From NCBI GenBank assembly GCA_014904845.1, contig MU119208.1:647575-711574 (forward strand): DNA of 64,000 bases, in the 5' to 3' direction. This document shows positions 31,831-44,038 of the stretch, piece after piece (the first letter of the stretch is position 1; each line of letters opens with the position of its first letter). Under the pieces are notes generated by a model that did not search any database, was not told where the DNA came from, and was given only the letters and a program-made list of their open reading frames with translations. This stretch comes from Acephala macrosclerotiorum. Its lineage: Eukaryota; Ascomycota; Leotiomycetes; Helotiales; Mollisiaceae. Position numbers and translations under genes: made by a program.

Positions 31831-32327
31831 ATCTAGGTTCGTCCCGGAAGGAGTAATGACGCGCCGGGTTGGGATTGGGTTTCACTGTTTATTCTTGCGT
31901 GGATTTGTACATATTCCCCGGCGTTCTTGGAGCCGAGGGACTTTGAGCATATGGTTGCTGGGAGGGTTTCTGAAAAGGGTCATTACTCTTGTACTAGTAT
32001 TCTATTTTGATGAAGGATCTTTAGGTGAGATTGAGAATGAAGATCACGTTGCCTTTCTGCATGTAGATTCAACTTTTAGATTGTGTTTATGAAAGAAATG
32101 GGACGGAAAGTCCGAGGTCGTCAAGGCTGTTGGTAGACCGAGGATTCTCCACTTTATTTGGGAGATTGAGCTTCTGGCTCGATAGTTGGTCCTTATTCAC
32201 TTTCGCTCGAACATCTACGGATCTGCTTTCTGAATGATGTCTACGACAGGATTCCGGGCAATGTTCGGGCCTCCTGGAGGAGAATGCCTCATGTGAGAAC
32301 GGTCTCGATATTGACTGAGTATGCCAT
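31831..32327. other. convergent 3' intergenic region
   Basis: About 500 bp between two convergent genes; it should hold both 3' UTRs and terminators. Nothing else is seen. Confidence 0.5.
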
Positions 32328-33735
32328 TCATTCATCACTAGCAACCCTAGCTTTCCGCCTCCTCAGAAGCTCGCCCAAGGGTATATCATCGTCATCGGCC
32401 ACCACCTCGGCCTCCTCATCAACCCCATAATCCCTCAACCTATCCCCATCCGAGTTCGTCCAACCCGGCTCCCCATCAATACCCTCCTCATAATCACTCT
32501 CATACTCCTCACCACTCTCCCCCTCTTCCCCATCCAAAATTTTATCCTTCACCCACCTCTTATAATCATTCTGCTGTCTCCTCCTAAAAGCTTCTTTCTC
32601 CTCTTCCGCTGTCCCGTATTCTCTTTGATCGACCTTATCAGGCCCTCGTCCCTTCCTAGGCATCTTATCCGGATCCATCGGCGGCCACACCTTCCCCTCA
32701 TCCTCAAACCCATTTTCCTCAAACTCAAGCCCACTCTCAATCCCCGGCGCCCCTCCAAACGGCAACACCCACAATATAGGATTACTCGTCCCAAAAGCCT
32801 GACATAGATTCTTCCAAACCCCGATATCATACGGAAACTCCTGCCTCTCAACTCTAACTTTTTGTCCTCCGTTCGCATATACATATCCACCCATTTTTCT
32901 ACTTCTTCCTATTAATGATTCATGGCGTTCAATCTCCCAAGATTCGATCATCGTTGTGTTTGTTACTAGACTGTAGACTGCTCGTGATAACAGGATTCCG
33001 AGAGCGAAGAGTGTGAAGGAATTGACGATAAATAGGACGAAGAGGTGGACGAGAGCCCAGACAGGAGGACCAAGGTATGAGGGTAAAGCGCGGTTACTCC
33101 AGAGGATGTGGAGACGGGTAAAGAGGTGGTAGGTAAGGATAGACATTGAGATGACGGCGTAGAGGACGAAGCGGAGGAAATGGGGGAATGTGGTGTGTGA
33201 GACGCAATTTGTGGTCCAGGGACAGTGATGGTCCATTTTTGGTATGCATCTGCCATTTTACATATCTATCAGGAACTATTCTTATAGCAGAGATTAAGGG
33301 GAGGGTGAAATACCGGCCACATTTCCTACAATGATGTGCCCGTGGAGGCTTCACAGCTTCGCATTTCTTACACCATCTCATGCCCCTCTTTAACTTCACC
33401 TCCCCTTCCTCACCCTCTCCCTCCCCATCCCTTTCTCCCTCCTCTCCCTCATCATCCGAGTCCTTCTCCTTTCCACTCCCAACCCGTCCAACCCACCCTT
33501 TCACCCCCGGATCAACACTACAAGCCCTATCATAACAAATCCAAATCCCCAACACAAACCCATTAAACCACACCGACTCCCCCTTCGTCAATGGTCCCGG
33601 CTCAATATAATAAAATAGATACTGGCTCGTATACGCTAGAAAAATAATCAGAGAAGCAACGGCGGGGATAGCGAGGTCTTCGAGGTGCGGGAGCCAGAGT
33701 GTGCGCCGCGTTATGGGGATTGTGTAGGTTGGCAT
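32328..33735 (-). CDS. DHHC-type palmitoyltransferase, Pfa4-like
   Basis: Two exons (33735-33314, 33249-32328), 447 aa. Splicing joins CKKCEAVKPPRAHHCRKCGR to CIPKMDHHCPWTTNCVSHTT, completing the DHHC cysteine-rich domain with catalytic DHHC. NCVSHTTFPHFLRF is characteristic of fungal Pfa4. Two hydrophobic helices precede the domain (VASLIIFLAYTSQYLFYY; FNGFVLGIWI) and two follow it, giving the usual four-helix topology; TTMIESWE is close to the family TTxE motif. An acidic insert (GEEGERDGEGEGEEGE) before the CRD and an acidic C-terminus are unusual but common in fungi. It S-palmitoylates ER clients; yeast Pfa4 acts on the chitin synthase Chs3. Confidence 0.92.
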
Positions 33736-34447
33736 TTTCGGAAGAGAAGAGGAGGGGTCGGGTTACAGTTGTGTGAGGCTGGATTGGGACATTGGTGTGT
33801 CGTAAGTGAAAATTGAAGATACAGCCTCGCAGCAGCCTCGTTTACATTCGTAAGATCGCAATGTCGGAACGCATCTTTTTCCGGTCGGGAGCGAATTGCA
33901 CCGCTTCACTAGGCCAGCCGGTCGTTGATGAGTAAGTCAGTTTGAGCTCTCTGATTGGATACAAAGACTCGGAGGCAAGTTACACCGCAGCGGTCAAGGA
34001 GGAATTCGAGGCCGACCAAACGCATTCGTGATTCTGAGCAGCTGGACTGTGGAGTATCTTCAATTCCCAACTACGAAAAAGGCAGCCACGGAGGGTCCGA
34101 GATGGGCTTGACGGGCGAGTTACGTTTTCAGGCTCCGGTATTGTCAGTACAGAGCTGCGTCTGCCATGTCCACGGAGGAACTTTGTGAGTTGAGATTGAT
34201 AATGCTGTTTCAAAGACCATCTAGCTTTCTTGTTTCTGGAGATATTCTTCTTCTGTATAAGAATTTCCATTCTTCTTATCCTTGTGTTCTTGCATTGTCC
34301 AAAGCATCGTCGGGTCATTGAAGCATATTCTCCCTTGTGCAGCTCCTTTCTTGGCAGCCCGAGATATTTTCTCCCCTAGTCTTTTGGTCATAATATAATT
34401 TTCCATTTCAGCATCCTCCAGTACAGTTCATACACACAGCCTTTCTC
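33736..34447. other. divergent intergenic region
   Basis: 712 bp between the palmitoyltransferase and the drug pump, holding both promoters. No gene is seen. Confidence 0.5.
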
Positions 34448-36531
34448 ATGGCGACCCCCAGCGAGGTAGACATGGCGGAAAAGCCTTCCTCTCCAGGCGA
34501 CTCGAGCAGTCTCTCCTCCGCCTCTATTCCCGAACCCAACACAACAGCACACCTTCCTCCCCTCGAAGCAGTCCCACCAGTGTTCCAGCCTACACGTGGC
34601 TTCATCCTCGCCTTCTTGTCGATATGTATCGTCACTCTCGCAGCAGCACTCGACGCCACATCCCTCAGTATCGCCTTGCCAATCATAACCGAGAAGTTAA
34701 AGGGAACAGCTATCGAAGCATTCTGGGCAGGAACTTCGTTCTTAGTTACTTCAGCTGTTTTCCAACCTGTCATTGCGGGGTTGAGCCATGTCTTCGGTAG
34801 AAAAGAGGTCAGTCGACCACATCTGAAAGTCCGAGGAGTATGAGAACTTATGAATGGTTTTAGCTATTACTTATCTCCGCCCTGTTCTTCGCAGTGGGAT
34901 CGATCGTCGCTGCAGTCGCAACAAACATGACAATGATGCTCATTGGACGATGTATCCAAGGCATCGGCGGAGGTGGAATCTTGACATTGGGAGAAATTCT
35001 TGTTACGGATTTGGTGCCATTGGCTGTTAGAGGAGGTAGGCTTCTCTATTCCCCAATATGCAAAATCTCCCTAATATCATTCAGCATGGTTTGGTTACCT
35101 TGGTTCTATGTGGGCCATTGGTTCTGTCACAGGTCCTTTGATGGGCGGAGCATTCGCACAAAATGTCTCCTGGACGTGGATCTTCTGGATCAACCTTCCT
35201 ATCACTGGTCTTGGAAGCATCGCTCTTATATTTTTCCTCCGCATTAGCAAGACGCCCGGCAAGATCATGGATAAGATCAAGTACTTCGATTGGATTGGGT
35301 CTGTTATCTTCATTGCTTCTACTGTTTCCTTCCTAGTACCTATGACTTGGGGTAAGTCGTATTATCCTTCCACGCTATAGAGAATAAGGCTAACAATTCA
35401 AAGGGGGAGTGATGTATTCTTGGTCCAGCTGGCATACACTCGTACCTCTCCTCATCGGCGTGGCAGGCATAATTGGCTTCGCCTTCTACGAACGCCACCT
35501 CTCCCGCCACGCATTCGACTCTGAAGGCCAACTCGTCCCAGGAAATAACATTGAGCCCATCATTCGATTCTCGGTCTTTAACAACCTCACAATGATCATC
35601 ACCTATCTCGAGACTATCCTTCACGGTATCGTGCTCTGGAGTCTTCTCTATTTTCTGCCTTTGTATTACGAGGCTGTGAAGGGATATACACCTATCATCT
35701 CCGGTGTTGCTGTTCTTCCTGAAACGAGTTTCGTCGCTCGTGAGTAGCCCTTGCCCTCTCCGTCCCCCCATCCCTTTGTCCTCTTCATCTCATATACAAC
35801 ACATCTAACACCTCCCAGCAATGTCCATCCTCGTCGGCATAACATGCGCCAGCACCGGACGCTACCGCTGGGCCATCTGGTCCGGCTGGGTCTTTACTAC
35901 TCTCGGTTCCGGCCTCTTAATCTTGCTCAAACCAACCTCCTCAATCCCTGCCTGGGTCTTCCTAAACGTAACCGTCTCAATCGGAACCGGCATGCTCTTT
36001 CCCGCCATGGCTCTCGCCATCCAAGCGGCAGGTCGTCCCCAAGACGCTGGCCACGCCGCCGCTTTTTACTCTTTCATTCGCGTATTTGGACAGTCGCTCG
36101 GTGTAGCGATTGGAGGGGTTGTGTTTCAGAATCAGATTAAACAGAAACTTATGTCTTACCCCTTGCTCGCTCCGCTTGCAGGGCAGTATAGCAAAGACGC
36201 CACGGCCTTGGTAGGTATCATCCAATCCATGACAGAGGGAACGGAGAAGACGCAATTGGTTCAAGCTTACTCCGACTCTCTAAGAAGTATTTGGATTGTG
36301 TTAACGGCTTTGAGTGCTGTCGGTTTGGTGGCGAGCGTTTTTACGAAGGGGTATAGTTTGAATCAAGAGCATAAGACGTTGCAGGGGTATGATGGGAGTA
36401 GAGAGAAGAGAACGAGTTTGGATCCTGAGGTGGGTGTGAGGCGGGAGGGGGGAGTCGTGGAACCGGGGTTAGCGGAGATGGATAGGTTGGCTATCAGGAG
36501 GACAGTTTCAAGGGGAGAGCTTGAGAGGTGA
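34448..36531 (+). CDS. MFS multidrug transporter, DHA2 (14-helix) type
   Basis: Five exons (34448-34807, 34864-35035, 35085-35351, 35404-35739, 35819-36531), 615 aa. Helix 1 reads [20 protein letters not shown], with [11 protein letters not shown] the family motif D1. [14 protein letters not shown] is motif [21 protein letters not shown] and [20 protein letters not shown] are motifs B and C of DHA-type pumps, followed by FWINLPITG, typical of the 14-helix group. The last 70 residues are a hydrophilic Arg/Glu tail. This family exports drugs and secondary metabolites across the plasma membrane by proton antiport. No biosynthetic cluster is adjacent, so the substrate is unknown. Confidence 0.92.
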
Positions 36532-37428
36532 TAAGGGAGGGAGGAATTTGGGGTAGTAATGATAATGGGTGTGGCGCTATTATTGGGTGGCTTTAGAGCT
36601 TGTTGCATAGCGGGGCGTTGGGTATAGATGGGTAGAGAATCTCCATAGTTGTACAGTACATCAATTATAGACATATTAGTAATGACGTGCGAAACGCAGT
36701 CAGATGTATACATCTCAACTCTGACAAAACCAGAATTTATAATTTCAATTGAATTCCTCACAGCAGAAAATTATATTGCAATTGCCGACAACAGCTTTAT
36801 CACAAATACAAAAAGTCACCTTTAAAGGCAATCATCATATAAAGAACAACATTGTCCTCTAGTAAGAGAGAGATTCAGGATAACCGTCACTCTTTCTCAC
36901 TTTCGCAGGCTAAAGTTGTGGTCCCAAAGGTCGTCGACGGTATAAATTCAAATACGCAACAATTTTCCATCTTTTGTGAACTTCATCAACCGCGCACATC
37001 ATTGTGGCCTCTTTTTTTCTTCTTCTAATTTTGGCAACTGTTCATACTTTACTACTAGCATGGATCCACCGATGGTTAGCCTACTATAGGTACGCAAATT
37101 GGATAAAAAGAATACCCGTGGAGTTTTGCGATGTTTACGGATTACAAAGCTGAGAAGTCATGATCGTGCTAAATTTAGCCTTAGAGACTAAACGTGCTGA
37201 GAACCAAACGTTTGAGATTGGAGTTCAGAGCGAAAGTATCTGGCCAAGTAGTTTGTACTTGAGACAGTCCCACCTGCTCTTCCCGATTGCAGATAATCAC
37301 TATAATTTCCAAATCTGTTTATGCATGGCAAACATCATCGCATTTCTCTAGCTCAGCGAAGCCGCTTTTGTTCATAATATCATGAAAGCCATGCAACTAT
37401 CAATTCCTCAACCCATATTTCCCTTACC
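36532..37428. other. convergent intergenic region
   Basis: About 900 bp of AT-rich DNA between convergent genes, with the 3' flanks of both. No gene or repeat is recognised. Confidence 0.45.
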
Positions 37429-38273
37429 TCACAGGAACTTGCTAGCAAGTCCCATCAATCCACTGCTTCCACCACCTTGGCTCTGCATATACATCTTGAG
37501 TGCCATCTCACCAGCCTGCTGGATAGCAGACTCCTTGCTCGCACCAGAAGCAACATTGCCCTGACTAGCCTGGCTATCGAACAACTTGGCAGCTTGTCCC
37601 ATAGCCATGCCGACGAATGCGTTCTGGCTGTTGCCTCCTTGCGAGTTGCCTGATCCACCGCCGGAAAACATCTTCAGCGCTTGCATGGCAGCAGCAGCAC
37701 CCATGCCTCCCGATGAAGCTGGTTGGGAAGAACCACCTCCTCCACCGAAAAAGTTTTGGTGGGCTTGGACAGCATCTATTCCCACTCTTATCAGCAACTA
37801 CTCGTTCCTTCTTCATCTAACAAAGAAATGGGTAGGGGAAACATACCTTGCTCATTAATCCCACCCTGTCCAATACTCTGCTTATTCTGGTTCAACATCC
37901 CAAGCACATTCGAAAACATCCCCGAATCCGCACTCCCCCCAGCATGCTCCTGCGCATGTCTCGCCGCACCCTGCAAATCCTCATCTTGGCCTCCTCCATA
38001 TCCACCTCCGGCTCCATAACCACCTCCTTGTGGCATATTTCCTCCACCGTAGTTGTCTTGATTTCCACCTGATGGGTGGTGACGAGTGTCGTTGAATTCT
38101 CCGCCGCCTTGTTGGCCGTAGCCTCCTCCTTGATTACCACCGTATCCTCCGCCTTGGTTACCACCTCCGTATCCCCCGCCTTGGTTGGAACCGTAATCTT
38201 CTTGTTGACGGCCGCCGCCGTAGCCGCCTTGACCTTGACCTTGTTGGTCGTCGTAGTAGTCTCTTCCGCTCAT
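37429..38273 (-). CDS. glycine/glutamine-rich protein with helical C-terminal domain
   Basis: Two exons (38273-37847, 37775-37429), 257 aa. The N-terminus MSGRDYYDDQQGQGQGGYGG is followed by tandem NQGGGYGG units to about residue 70, a low-complexity prion-like tract. The ordered part contains two related helical segments: AARHAQEHAGGSADSGMFSN (VLGMLNQ) and, across the intron, DAVQAHQNFFGG, MGAAAAMQALKMF, AMGQAAKLFDSQ and AIQQAGEMALKMYMQ. Such proteins are widespread in filamentous fungi with unknown function (DUF7721-like by recollection, unverified). The intron, 71 nt, begins GTATGT. No signal peptide. Confidence 0.78.
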
Positions 38274-39027
38274 GATGATTGTTTGGTTTGTGGGAGGTTT
38301 GAAGTTCTGTTTCTGTGTGATACGAAAGTCGTCAGCTCCTGCCCTTCGAAACTTACCCCTCATTTACCCCGCCATCGTAGCTTTCTCGAGCTCCCAAACC
38401 CCAAGACCTATTAACACGATGGAATTACATACCTGTGAGATTATTGTTGAGCCTGAAGGTTTCTTTGATGATGATCTTGGAAGAAGTTGAAGTAGATGTG
38501 AAGCTCAAGGCAGGGACAGAGGGGTTAATCATGCAATGACGAAGATGGTGGGGTTGTTTCGGATCATCATCCCTGTCGACCAAATTCACCAATCAGCATC
38601 TATTGCGTGGTGCTCAACTTGTTCTCAGCTCGGTTGCAGTGGCTGAGTTCTCTTCAAACATTATATGTATTTGATAGGTAGTAGTTGCTTTTGTATTCCA
38701 CGTGTTTAGAAGCCTGGTATTTTTGCAGGAATGCCGGCACGACCGAAAGAGATTTAGTGCTTTGAACTCACAAATATCTCACGTTCAGACCATGCAATGG
38801 TGCCATGCTACTTATTCATTGTTGTCATACAGTATCGTACCTATCCCCCCTTTCAAACTACTCCAACAAACGAACCATTGATACTACAGACATTGGTTTT
38901 GCTTCTCCATCCAGACATTTTCCTTACAGTATCCCTACAATACCCCTAAATTGAGAAAATAAAGCTCAACCGTATCAATCAGAAGCCCTGAAACTCAATT
39001 AAGACAAGCATATCCCAAATTCTCCCG
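38274..39027. other. intergenic region
   Basis: 754 bp upstream of the glycine-rich gene and downstream of the 1071-aa gene. A longer 5' leader or non-coding first exon of the former probably occupies 38274-38500. No gene is seen. Confidence 0.4.
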
Positions 39028-42000
39028 TTATTTAGAGTCGACCAGAGCCTTCTGCTTCAGAGCGGTGGAGACAGCAACACAGACCACGATTATTACCATT
39101 TCGACCCAGAAGACAATAAAAGCCCATTTCTTGTAAGACTTTCCGAATTTGCGAACCTTTCCATCCATCTTCCACTCGAGCAAGCTGTCCAGGAACCCGA
39201 ACGCAAAGCAGAGTAAGAAAGGAGGGAACAAGCAACATGCTGCAAGACAGGCTCGATTCAGCGTCTGTTCCTGAAGCGGGTTGAGATGCTCATCATCAAA
39301 GATGGTGATGACGGGGGCTTCGTAGATATGCTTCTGGGAAGGCCCTTCGCTGGTCGTTGATATACCTCGGTCATGAACTAGTCCATCAGCACGTGCAAAC
39401 TCCTCCATTTCGATAAGTTTCGATGGGCTGTACATGTGTCGAGACTGTGGTGACTTTGGTGGTGCCAAAGGAGATCGAAACTTGAAATCACCTATTGGCG
39501 TATCTGGACGGAGTTGTCTCTGCCGAGTGGAGGTTTTTCCACGAAGAGAACTGTATAAGCTTCCGGGTGGCAAGTGTTGGCGACCTTGCTGAGTTCGGTT
39601 TGCGGGCTCGTCGACGTCAACACCATCAAAGTGATCCACGTCGGGAGTGATCTGGCCATCTTTCAGTGAGTATCCTTCCACACTTTCGCCATTGGCATGA
39701 GCTTGAACAAGTCCCCAAGAAGTAGGCCGGTCGTCACGGATAATTCTCTCAGAGCGGAGATGACGGCTATCGACCGCGGAGCCTAATGAAACAGCGCCAC
39801 GCATCCAACCATGAGTTTCTGACAAGCTCTTAGTATGGCCAGAGAGTCGTCGTCTACCATCGCTGTCAGCTCTATGAGCCGTTGCCCCATTACCCTCGCT
39901 GGTAATGGTTGATTTTGTAGAGGGAAAACGGTTCTTGGATTTGGCTCTGCCATTGAAGATTCTCGAGCGTCTTGACTTCTTAGGGGAGAGTATTTCAGGC
40001 GGCGATGAACCGAAAGGATTATTGTGTTGAGGTTCTAAAGGAGTGGGATTTTGGTAGGCTGGAGTAGGTGGGCGCAGTCTGGATGAGTTTGCAGGATACC
40101 CATTGACTCTATATTGGTTGTAAACTGGTAAAAGGACAGGACGTTCACCGCTGGTTAAATCTCTCATTCGATACTTTGTGTGACCAGAGAGAGGAGCGGG
40201 GTGTCGTGCAATCCTATCTGTTGAGCCATATGCCTCATCCGTGAACATGGAGGTAGAGCCAGTATCAGAAGTGCCAGCAATACTGCTTCCTGTTGGGCGG
40301 GCACCATTAGTGCCTCCATTCGGTTTATCTAAGCTCCACGAACTCTCACCAATTGTCTCCCAATCATCTACATCTCGAGATTGAGAACGCGCATGGCCGC
40401 GGGCCGCACTTGGGACTAAGGGCGGAAATGCAACTTCGGGTGGAGCTGGACGTCTTGGTGATCGAGGGGGAATCTCTGGTCGACCGATTGGAATTCGTAC
40501 ATCCTGGTGAGAGCCAATCCACTGAGCAGGTATAGCTGCAGTATTGTAGAAGGTAGGGGATGTTGATAGAGGAGGAGCATTTAGCGGATTGGCCTCTATC
40601 GTGCTTACTGAATCAACGGAGTCAATGGAATCAGTGTCAAGAGACTGGCGAGCTAGAAAGTTGCCATTTCCATCAGTGACTTGCTGGTATCGATTTGCGA
40701 ATCCCTCATAAACAGATTGCTCGATGCTGTCCTGGCTGTATGCGCTAACTCTCCTCAATTCTTGACTAATGTCTCGCTCCAAGGGTCTTCTGTTGCCAAT
40801 CGAAGGCTCGCTCAAGTCGAAATCATCTGCACGAGGAATGGCAGACTCGGAAGCACGACGAGTATGATTGAACAACGACGCTCGGCTTTCATTTCGTGTG
40901 TCGATGCAACCATCAGGGGTCAAGCTGTACCGGTTTCTCCAATTGACTTGGGTTAGACTGGGAACAGTAGAGATAGCCACGGATAGTGCATGCTCGCTAT
41001 GCACAGTTTCAATGCCGATGGTTGGAATGATCATGGCTGCATTGTCCACACGGTCGCGAGCCTCCTCAGCCTCCAAAAGCTCCTGAGAGTCTCCGTAGGA
41101 TGTTTGATCGCTGTACCTAGGATCAGGGTCGACCTTTTGAGGATCAGACAAACATCCCTCTGGCGAATCAGGAGATTGTCTACAAGGCTCACGGGAGTCT
41201 ATGTCGATGGCCTGGTCCAACATAGATTTTTGGTTCAAGACACCCACTCTTCCTCCTTGAGAAATATCTGTAGCCTGATAATGCCTGTATATTTCCCCGA
41301 CCGTGCTCCCTTCTGGAAGGGATGAGTTCGTGTGGCCGCTTTCACCACTGAACTCTCTGGGGTAACCTCGCAGCCACGGATTTGCAGCGACAGCAGGCGA
41401 CGAGGAGAATTGTAGGTTCGGCAAGCATAGCCCATCACGAGGTAGGCGATTGACTCGATATTCATCTTGGCGAAGACCATTAAGAAGCCCGGGCAGAATG
41501 GATGATGCGGTAGATGAGGCAGTAGCGTGAGATCGATAAACCGATTGATCATCATCAACCTTGAGCCGATAGTTGGAGGTCTCTTCATTGTCTGCAGCAG
41601 AAATGATTGTGCCCACCCGGCGAGAAGAGACCAATCCATTCCATGCTCTAGACAACAATGAAGGTTGGCGCTGTGGTCCGGCTTGCTCCTCAATATCAAA
41701 TTGTTCCTGTGGATTTGGCAGGCGAACAGCATCTCCCAAATGTATCTCCTCAAAGTCTGCCTCGATTGGCTGCCTCGTAGGAACAGCCTGAAGAGACAGT
41801 TCCTGTAGGATATTGAAATTCACCGAGGTTGAAGCAACTAGACCTTCTGAAACGATAGCAGCGTCTAACGAGGGTGGAGGGAGAATCGTAGCAGCTCTAA
41901 TTCTGGCATTTCGGGAGGTAATTGACATGTGTGCTGTCTGAAGATCATTGAAGACGGGCCGTGTTGGATATTGCGGAGCTGAGTCGTTGCTGGTGTTGAC

Positions 42001-42243
42001 GACATTTGTAGCCTCCGGATCAGCATCATCTGCTGCTCGGGCTTGTCGCAATTGTCTGAGACGGAATGGATTCGTAATCGTTCTCTCGATTCCAGGTCGA
42101 TGGTTTGGATAGTCCTTTGTTGGAGACCATCCCTCATCATGCTCCACGGTATGATCAATTGGATTATTTTCGACACTGCCACACAGGCTGCCTTCCTGGA
42201 CTGGAGAATTCGCCATCCTATTCTCGACGCGTGGAGCCCACAT
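39028..42243 (-). CDS. large disordered protein with C-terminal membrane region
   Basis: One uninterrupted frame of 1071 codons. The first 950 residues are low-complexity, rich in Ser, Arg, Pro, Asp and Asn, with no fold recognised. The C-terminal 110 residues are different: after PVITIFDDEHLNPLQEQTLN comes ACLAACCLFPPFLLCFAFGF, an amphipathic linker with Lys/Arg, then KWAFIVFWVEMVIIVVCVAV and a short tail. Thus two C-terminal membrane helices anchor a long cytosolic disordered region. This arrangement is conserved in Pezizomycotina as 'serine-rich' proteins of unknown function (recollection). The ATG at 42243 is the first in frame. Single-exon structure is unusual among neighbours but the frame is clean. 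Confidence 0.85.
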   Translation of the reverse strand: MWAPRVENRMANSPVQEGSLCGSVENNPIDHTVEHDEGWSPTKDYPNHRPGIERTITNPFRLRQLRQARAADDADPEATNVVNTSNDSAPQYPTRPVFNDLQTAHMSITSRNARIRAATILPPPSLDAAIVSEGLVASTSVNFNILQELSLQAVPTRQPIEADFEEIHLGDAVRLPNPQEQFDIEEQAGPQRQPSLLSRAWNGLVSSRRVGTIISAADNEETSNYRLKVDDDQSVYRSHATASSTASSILPGLLNGLRQDEYRVNRLPRDGLCLPNLQFSSSPAVAANPWLRGYPREFSGESGHTNSSLPEGSTVGEIYRHYQATDISQGGRVGVLNQKSMLDQAIDIDSREPCRQSPDSPEGCLSDPQKVDPDPRYSDQTSYGDSQELLEAEEARDRVDNAAMIIPTIGIETVHSEHALSVAISTVPSLTQVNWRNRYSLTPDGCIDTRNESRASLFNHTRRASESAIPRADDFDLSEPSIGNRRPLERDISQELRRVSAYSQDSIEQSVYEGFANRYQQVTDGNGNFLARQSLDTDSIDSVDSVSTIEANPLNAPPLSTSPTFYNTAAIPAQWIGSHQDVRIPIGRPEIPPRSPRRPAPPEVAFPPLVPSAARGHARSQSRDVDDWETIGESSWSLDKPNGGTNGARPTGSSIAGTSDTGSTSMFTDEAYGSTDRIARHPAPLSGHTKYRMRDLTSGERPVLLPVYNQYRVNGYPANSSRLRPPTPAYQNPTPLEPQHNNPFGSSPPEILSPKKSRRSRIFNGRAKSKNRFPSTKSTITSEGNGATAHRADSDGRRRLSGHTKSLSETHGWMRGAVSLGSAVDSRHLRSERIIRDDRPTSWGLVQAHANGESVEGYSLKDGQITPDVDHFDGVDVDEPANRTQQGRQHLPPGSLYSSLRGKTSTRQRQLRPDTPIGDFKFRSPLAPPKSPQSRHMYSPSKLIEMEEFARADGLVHDRGISTTSEGPSQKHIYEAPVITIFDDEHLNPLQEQTLNRACLAACCLFPPFLLCFAFGFLDSLLEWKMDGKVRKFGKSYKKWAFIVFWVEMVIIVVCVAVSTALKQKALVDSK

Positions 42244-44038
42244 GTAGAGATTGGAGTTTCCTAATTGAAGGCTTTGCGGAATTTTTAGTCTTAGCTAAGT
42301 ATATTGGGTTACGCGACGTACCTTAAGCTTCAAAATTTGTTGTGCCCAGGCTTAGGGGATGTTCAAGAGGGATCCGACGCGTCGCAGTTCAAGGGACGAC
42401 CAATTGGTGTTCTAGGACGCGAAATCTGACCATGAAAGGCCTTCTAATTGATTTGAAGAGACTGGCCACAATGTATCAACAGGGGGGGACGAGGGTAGAA
42501 AGACAAGGCGGGGTTGTTGGGAGGTGGAGGAAAGATCGCAGAGAACGCTCCAAGCGCGGAAAGAAATCTTCCTTAGCGGCCTTTGAAGCTGTTGAAACCG
42601 ACGAGAAGGTTCCTTCGAAAACGAACGGTGTTTCGTGGTCGTCGTGGTGAAGTGAATTGGCGTTCGCGTAGACAGAAGTGAGGAGGAGGGCCAAAGACAG
42701 GTCTGCCGCCGACCTCGTCTAATCGTCCATGGACAACATCCACTTGCACTAAATCAGGCCTCATCAAAGGCCCACCACTGCATGGAAATCCCGAAGATTT
42801 GATCACTGCTTACAGCCAGTGCTATCGTACAGTCTTTTGCTTCTTGTTTTGGCGCCATTCTCGTCCGTTCGTTCCTTAAATTCGGATGGTACGGCATCAC
42901 ACTTGAGCATCTCTTATCAAGGACAAGAATAACACCAGGATCGAGAAATATGCAGGCAGGAAGAGGAAGACACTCTAAATGGCAGAAAGTCAAGGGAACG
43001 AAAAGCATCATTTGGGGTCCATGGCAGCCGCGGCTTCCTACTTGGGAAGTAGCGAGGAAAGAATGCATACAGCTAAGTCGAACTGCAATAGGAAAGCACC
43101 AGATAACAATGCAGTGCAGGGAATAACACAAACACGGAAATAAATATATCAGGTCCGAATAGTTTTTCATGAACATCTGTTGTCGACGAGGAGGCACATC
43201 GGCCTTTGTCTCGCCGACATGTTTGCTTTCTTCCTCTTGTCTTGATGTCTTGATAAAAGGTGCCGATTTCCACATGCTCTCGAATAATTGCGAGACTGTT
43301 AAGACGACGGAAAGTTCCAAGATCTAACGTTCGCAATGTGAAACGCCTTGAGAGGGTGCTATTCGAGTTGAGTCGAGATTAGAAGGTGTTTGGCGGTGAC
43401 GGTGATGATGTCGCCAGTCTCCGCATCAATGCATCCATATTTGGAATAGCATTTGTATAGACTGTGCAACAAGCTACGGCCAATGAAAGAAGATTTAAGA
43501 ATAGCGATTCGAAAGGTACAGGACATTTTCCAGATATCAACAGCTTAAGAAGCCCGGCATAAGGAGGCGGTCTAGCTTCGTCGTCTAGCGTTCATCGTAC
43601 GATATCATTTAGACGAATTCGATCAATGAGAGCTATGCAAGATCTACCTAAAAGGCTACGAAGCATTCTAGAGTAGCTGTCAAGCTTTCGTGGGAGAGAG
43701 CAGAACCTTTTGAGACAAGAGGTTGCATCAAAAGAAAGGGGGCTGAAAATAGGGTCAATTTACGTACTACCCACAGGCCGAAATAAATGTTAGTCGTGAG
43801 GTGATTGTGGCCGTGTTGCCAAGGGATGGTGAGACCAATCATCTCCACGATTTACGGTATTTTGCTATATCTAGTTAAATACCGGCCTGTGCCTATTAAC
43901 ATTTATTATGGCCTGTAGAAAGTATGCACCGGTATCATAGCGGCCCGTTCATCCACCACCCCTCTCGAAGCTCCCGCCTATCGTCTCCCTTCACTTATCA
44001 GTGAGGTTGCACCAAGCAGATACATCACCATCAAAGCC
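42244..44038. other. long gene-free stretch
   Basis: 1.8 kb between divergent genes. A 72-codon ORF at 42432-42650, basic then acidic, and several minus-strand frames are present but lack splice or homology support. The 100 bases before 44039 are C/T-rich, probably the F-box gene leader. Confidence 0.4.

Noticed and set aside
36363..36761. 132-codon minus-strand frame at the end of the drug pump
   Set aside because: It overlaps the pump's coding tail antisense and has no independent signals.
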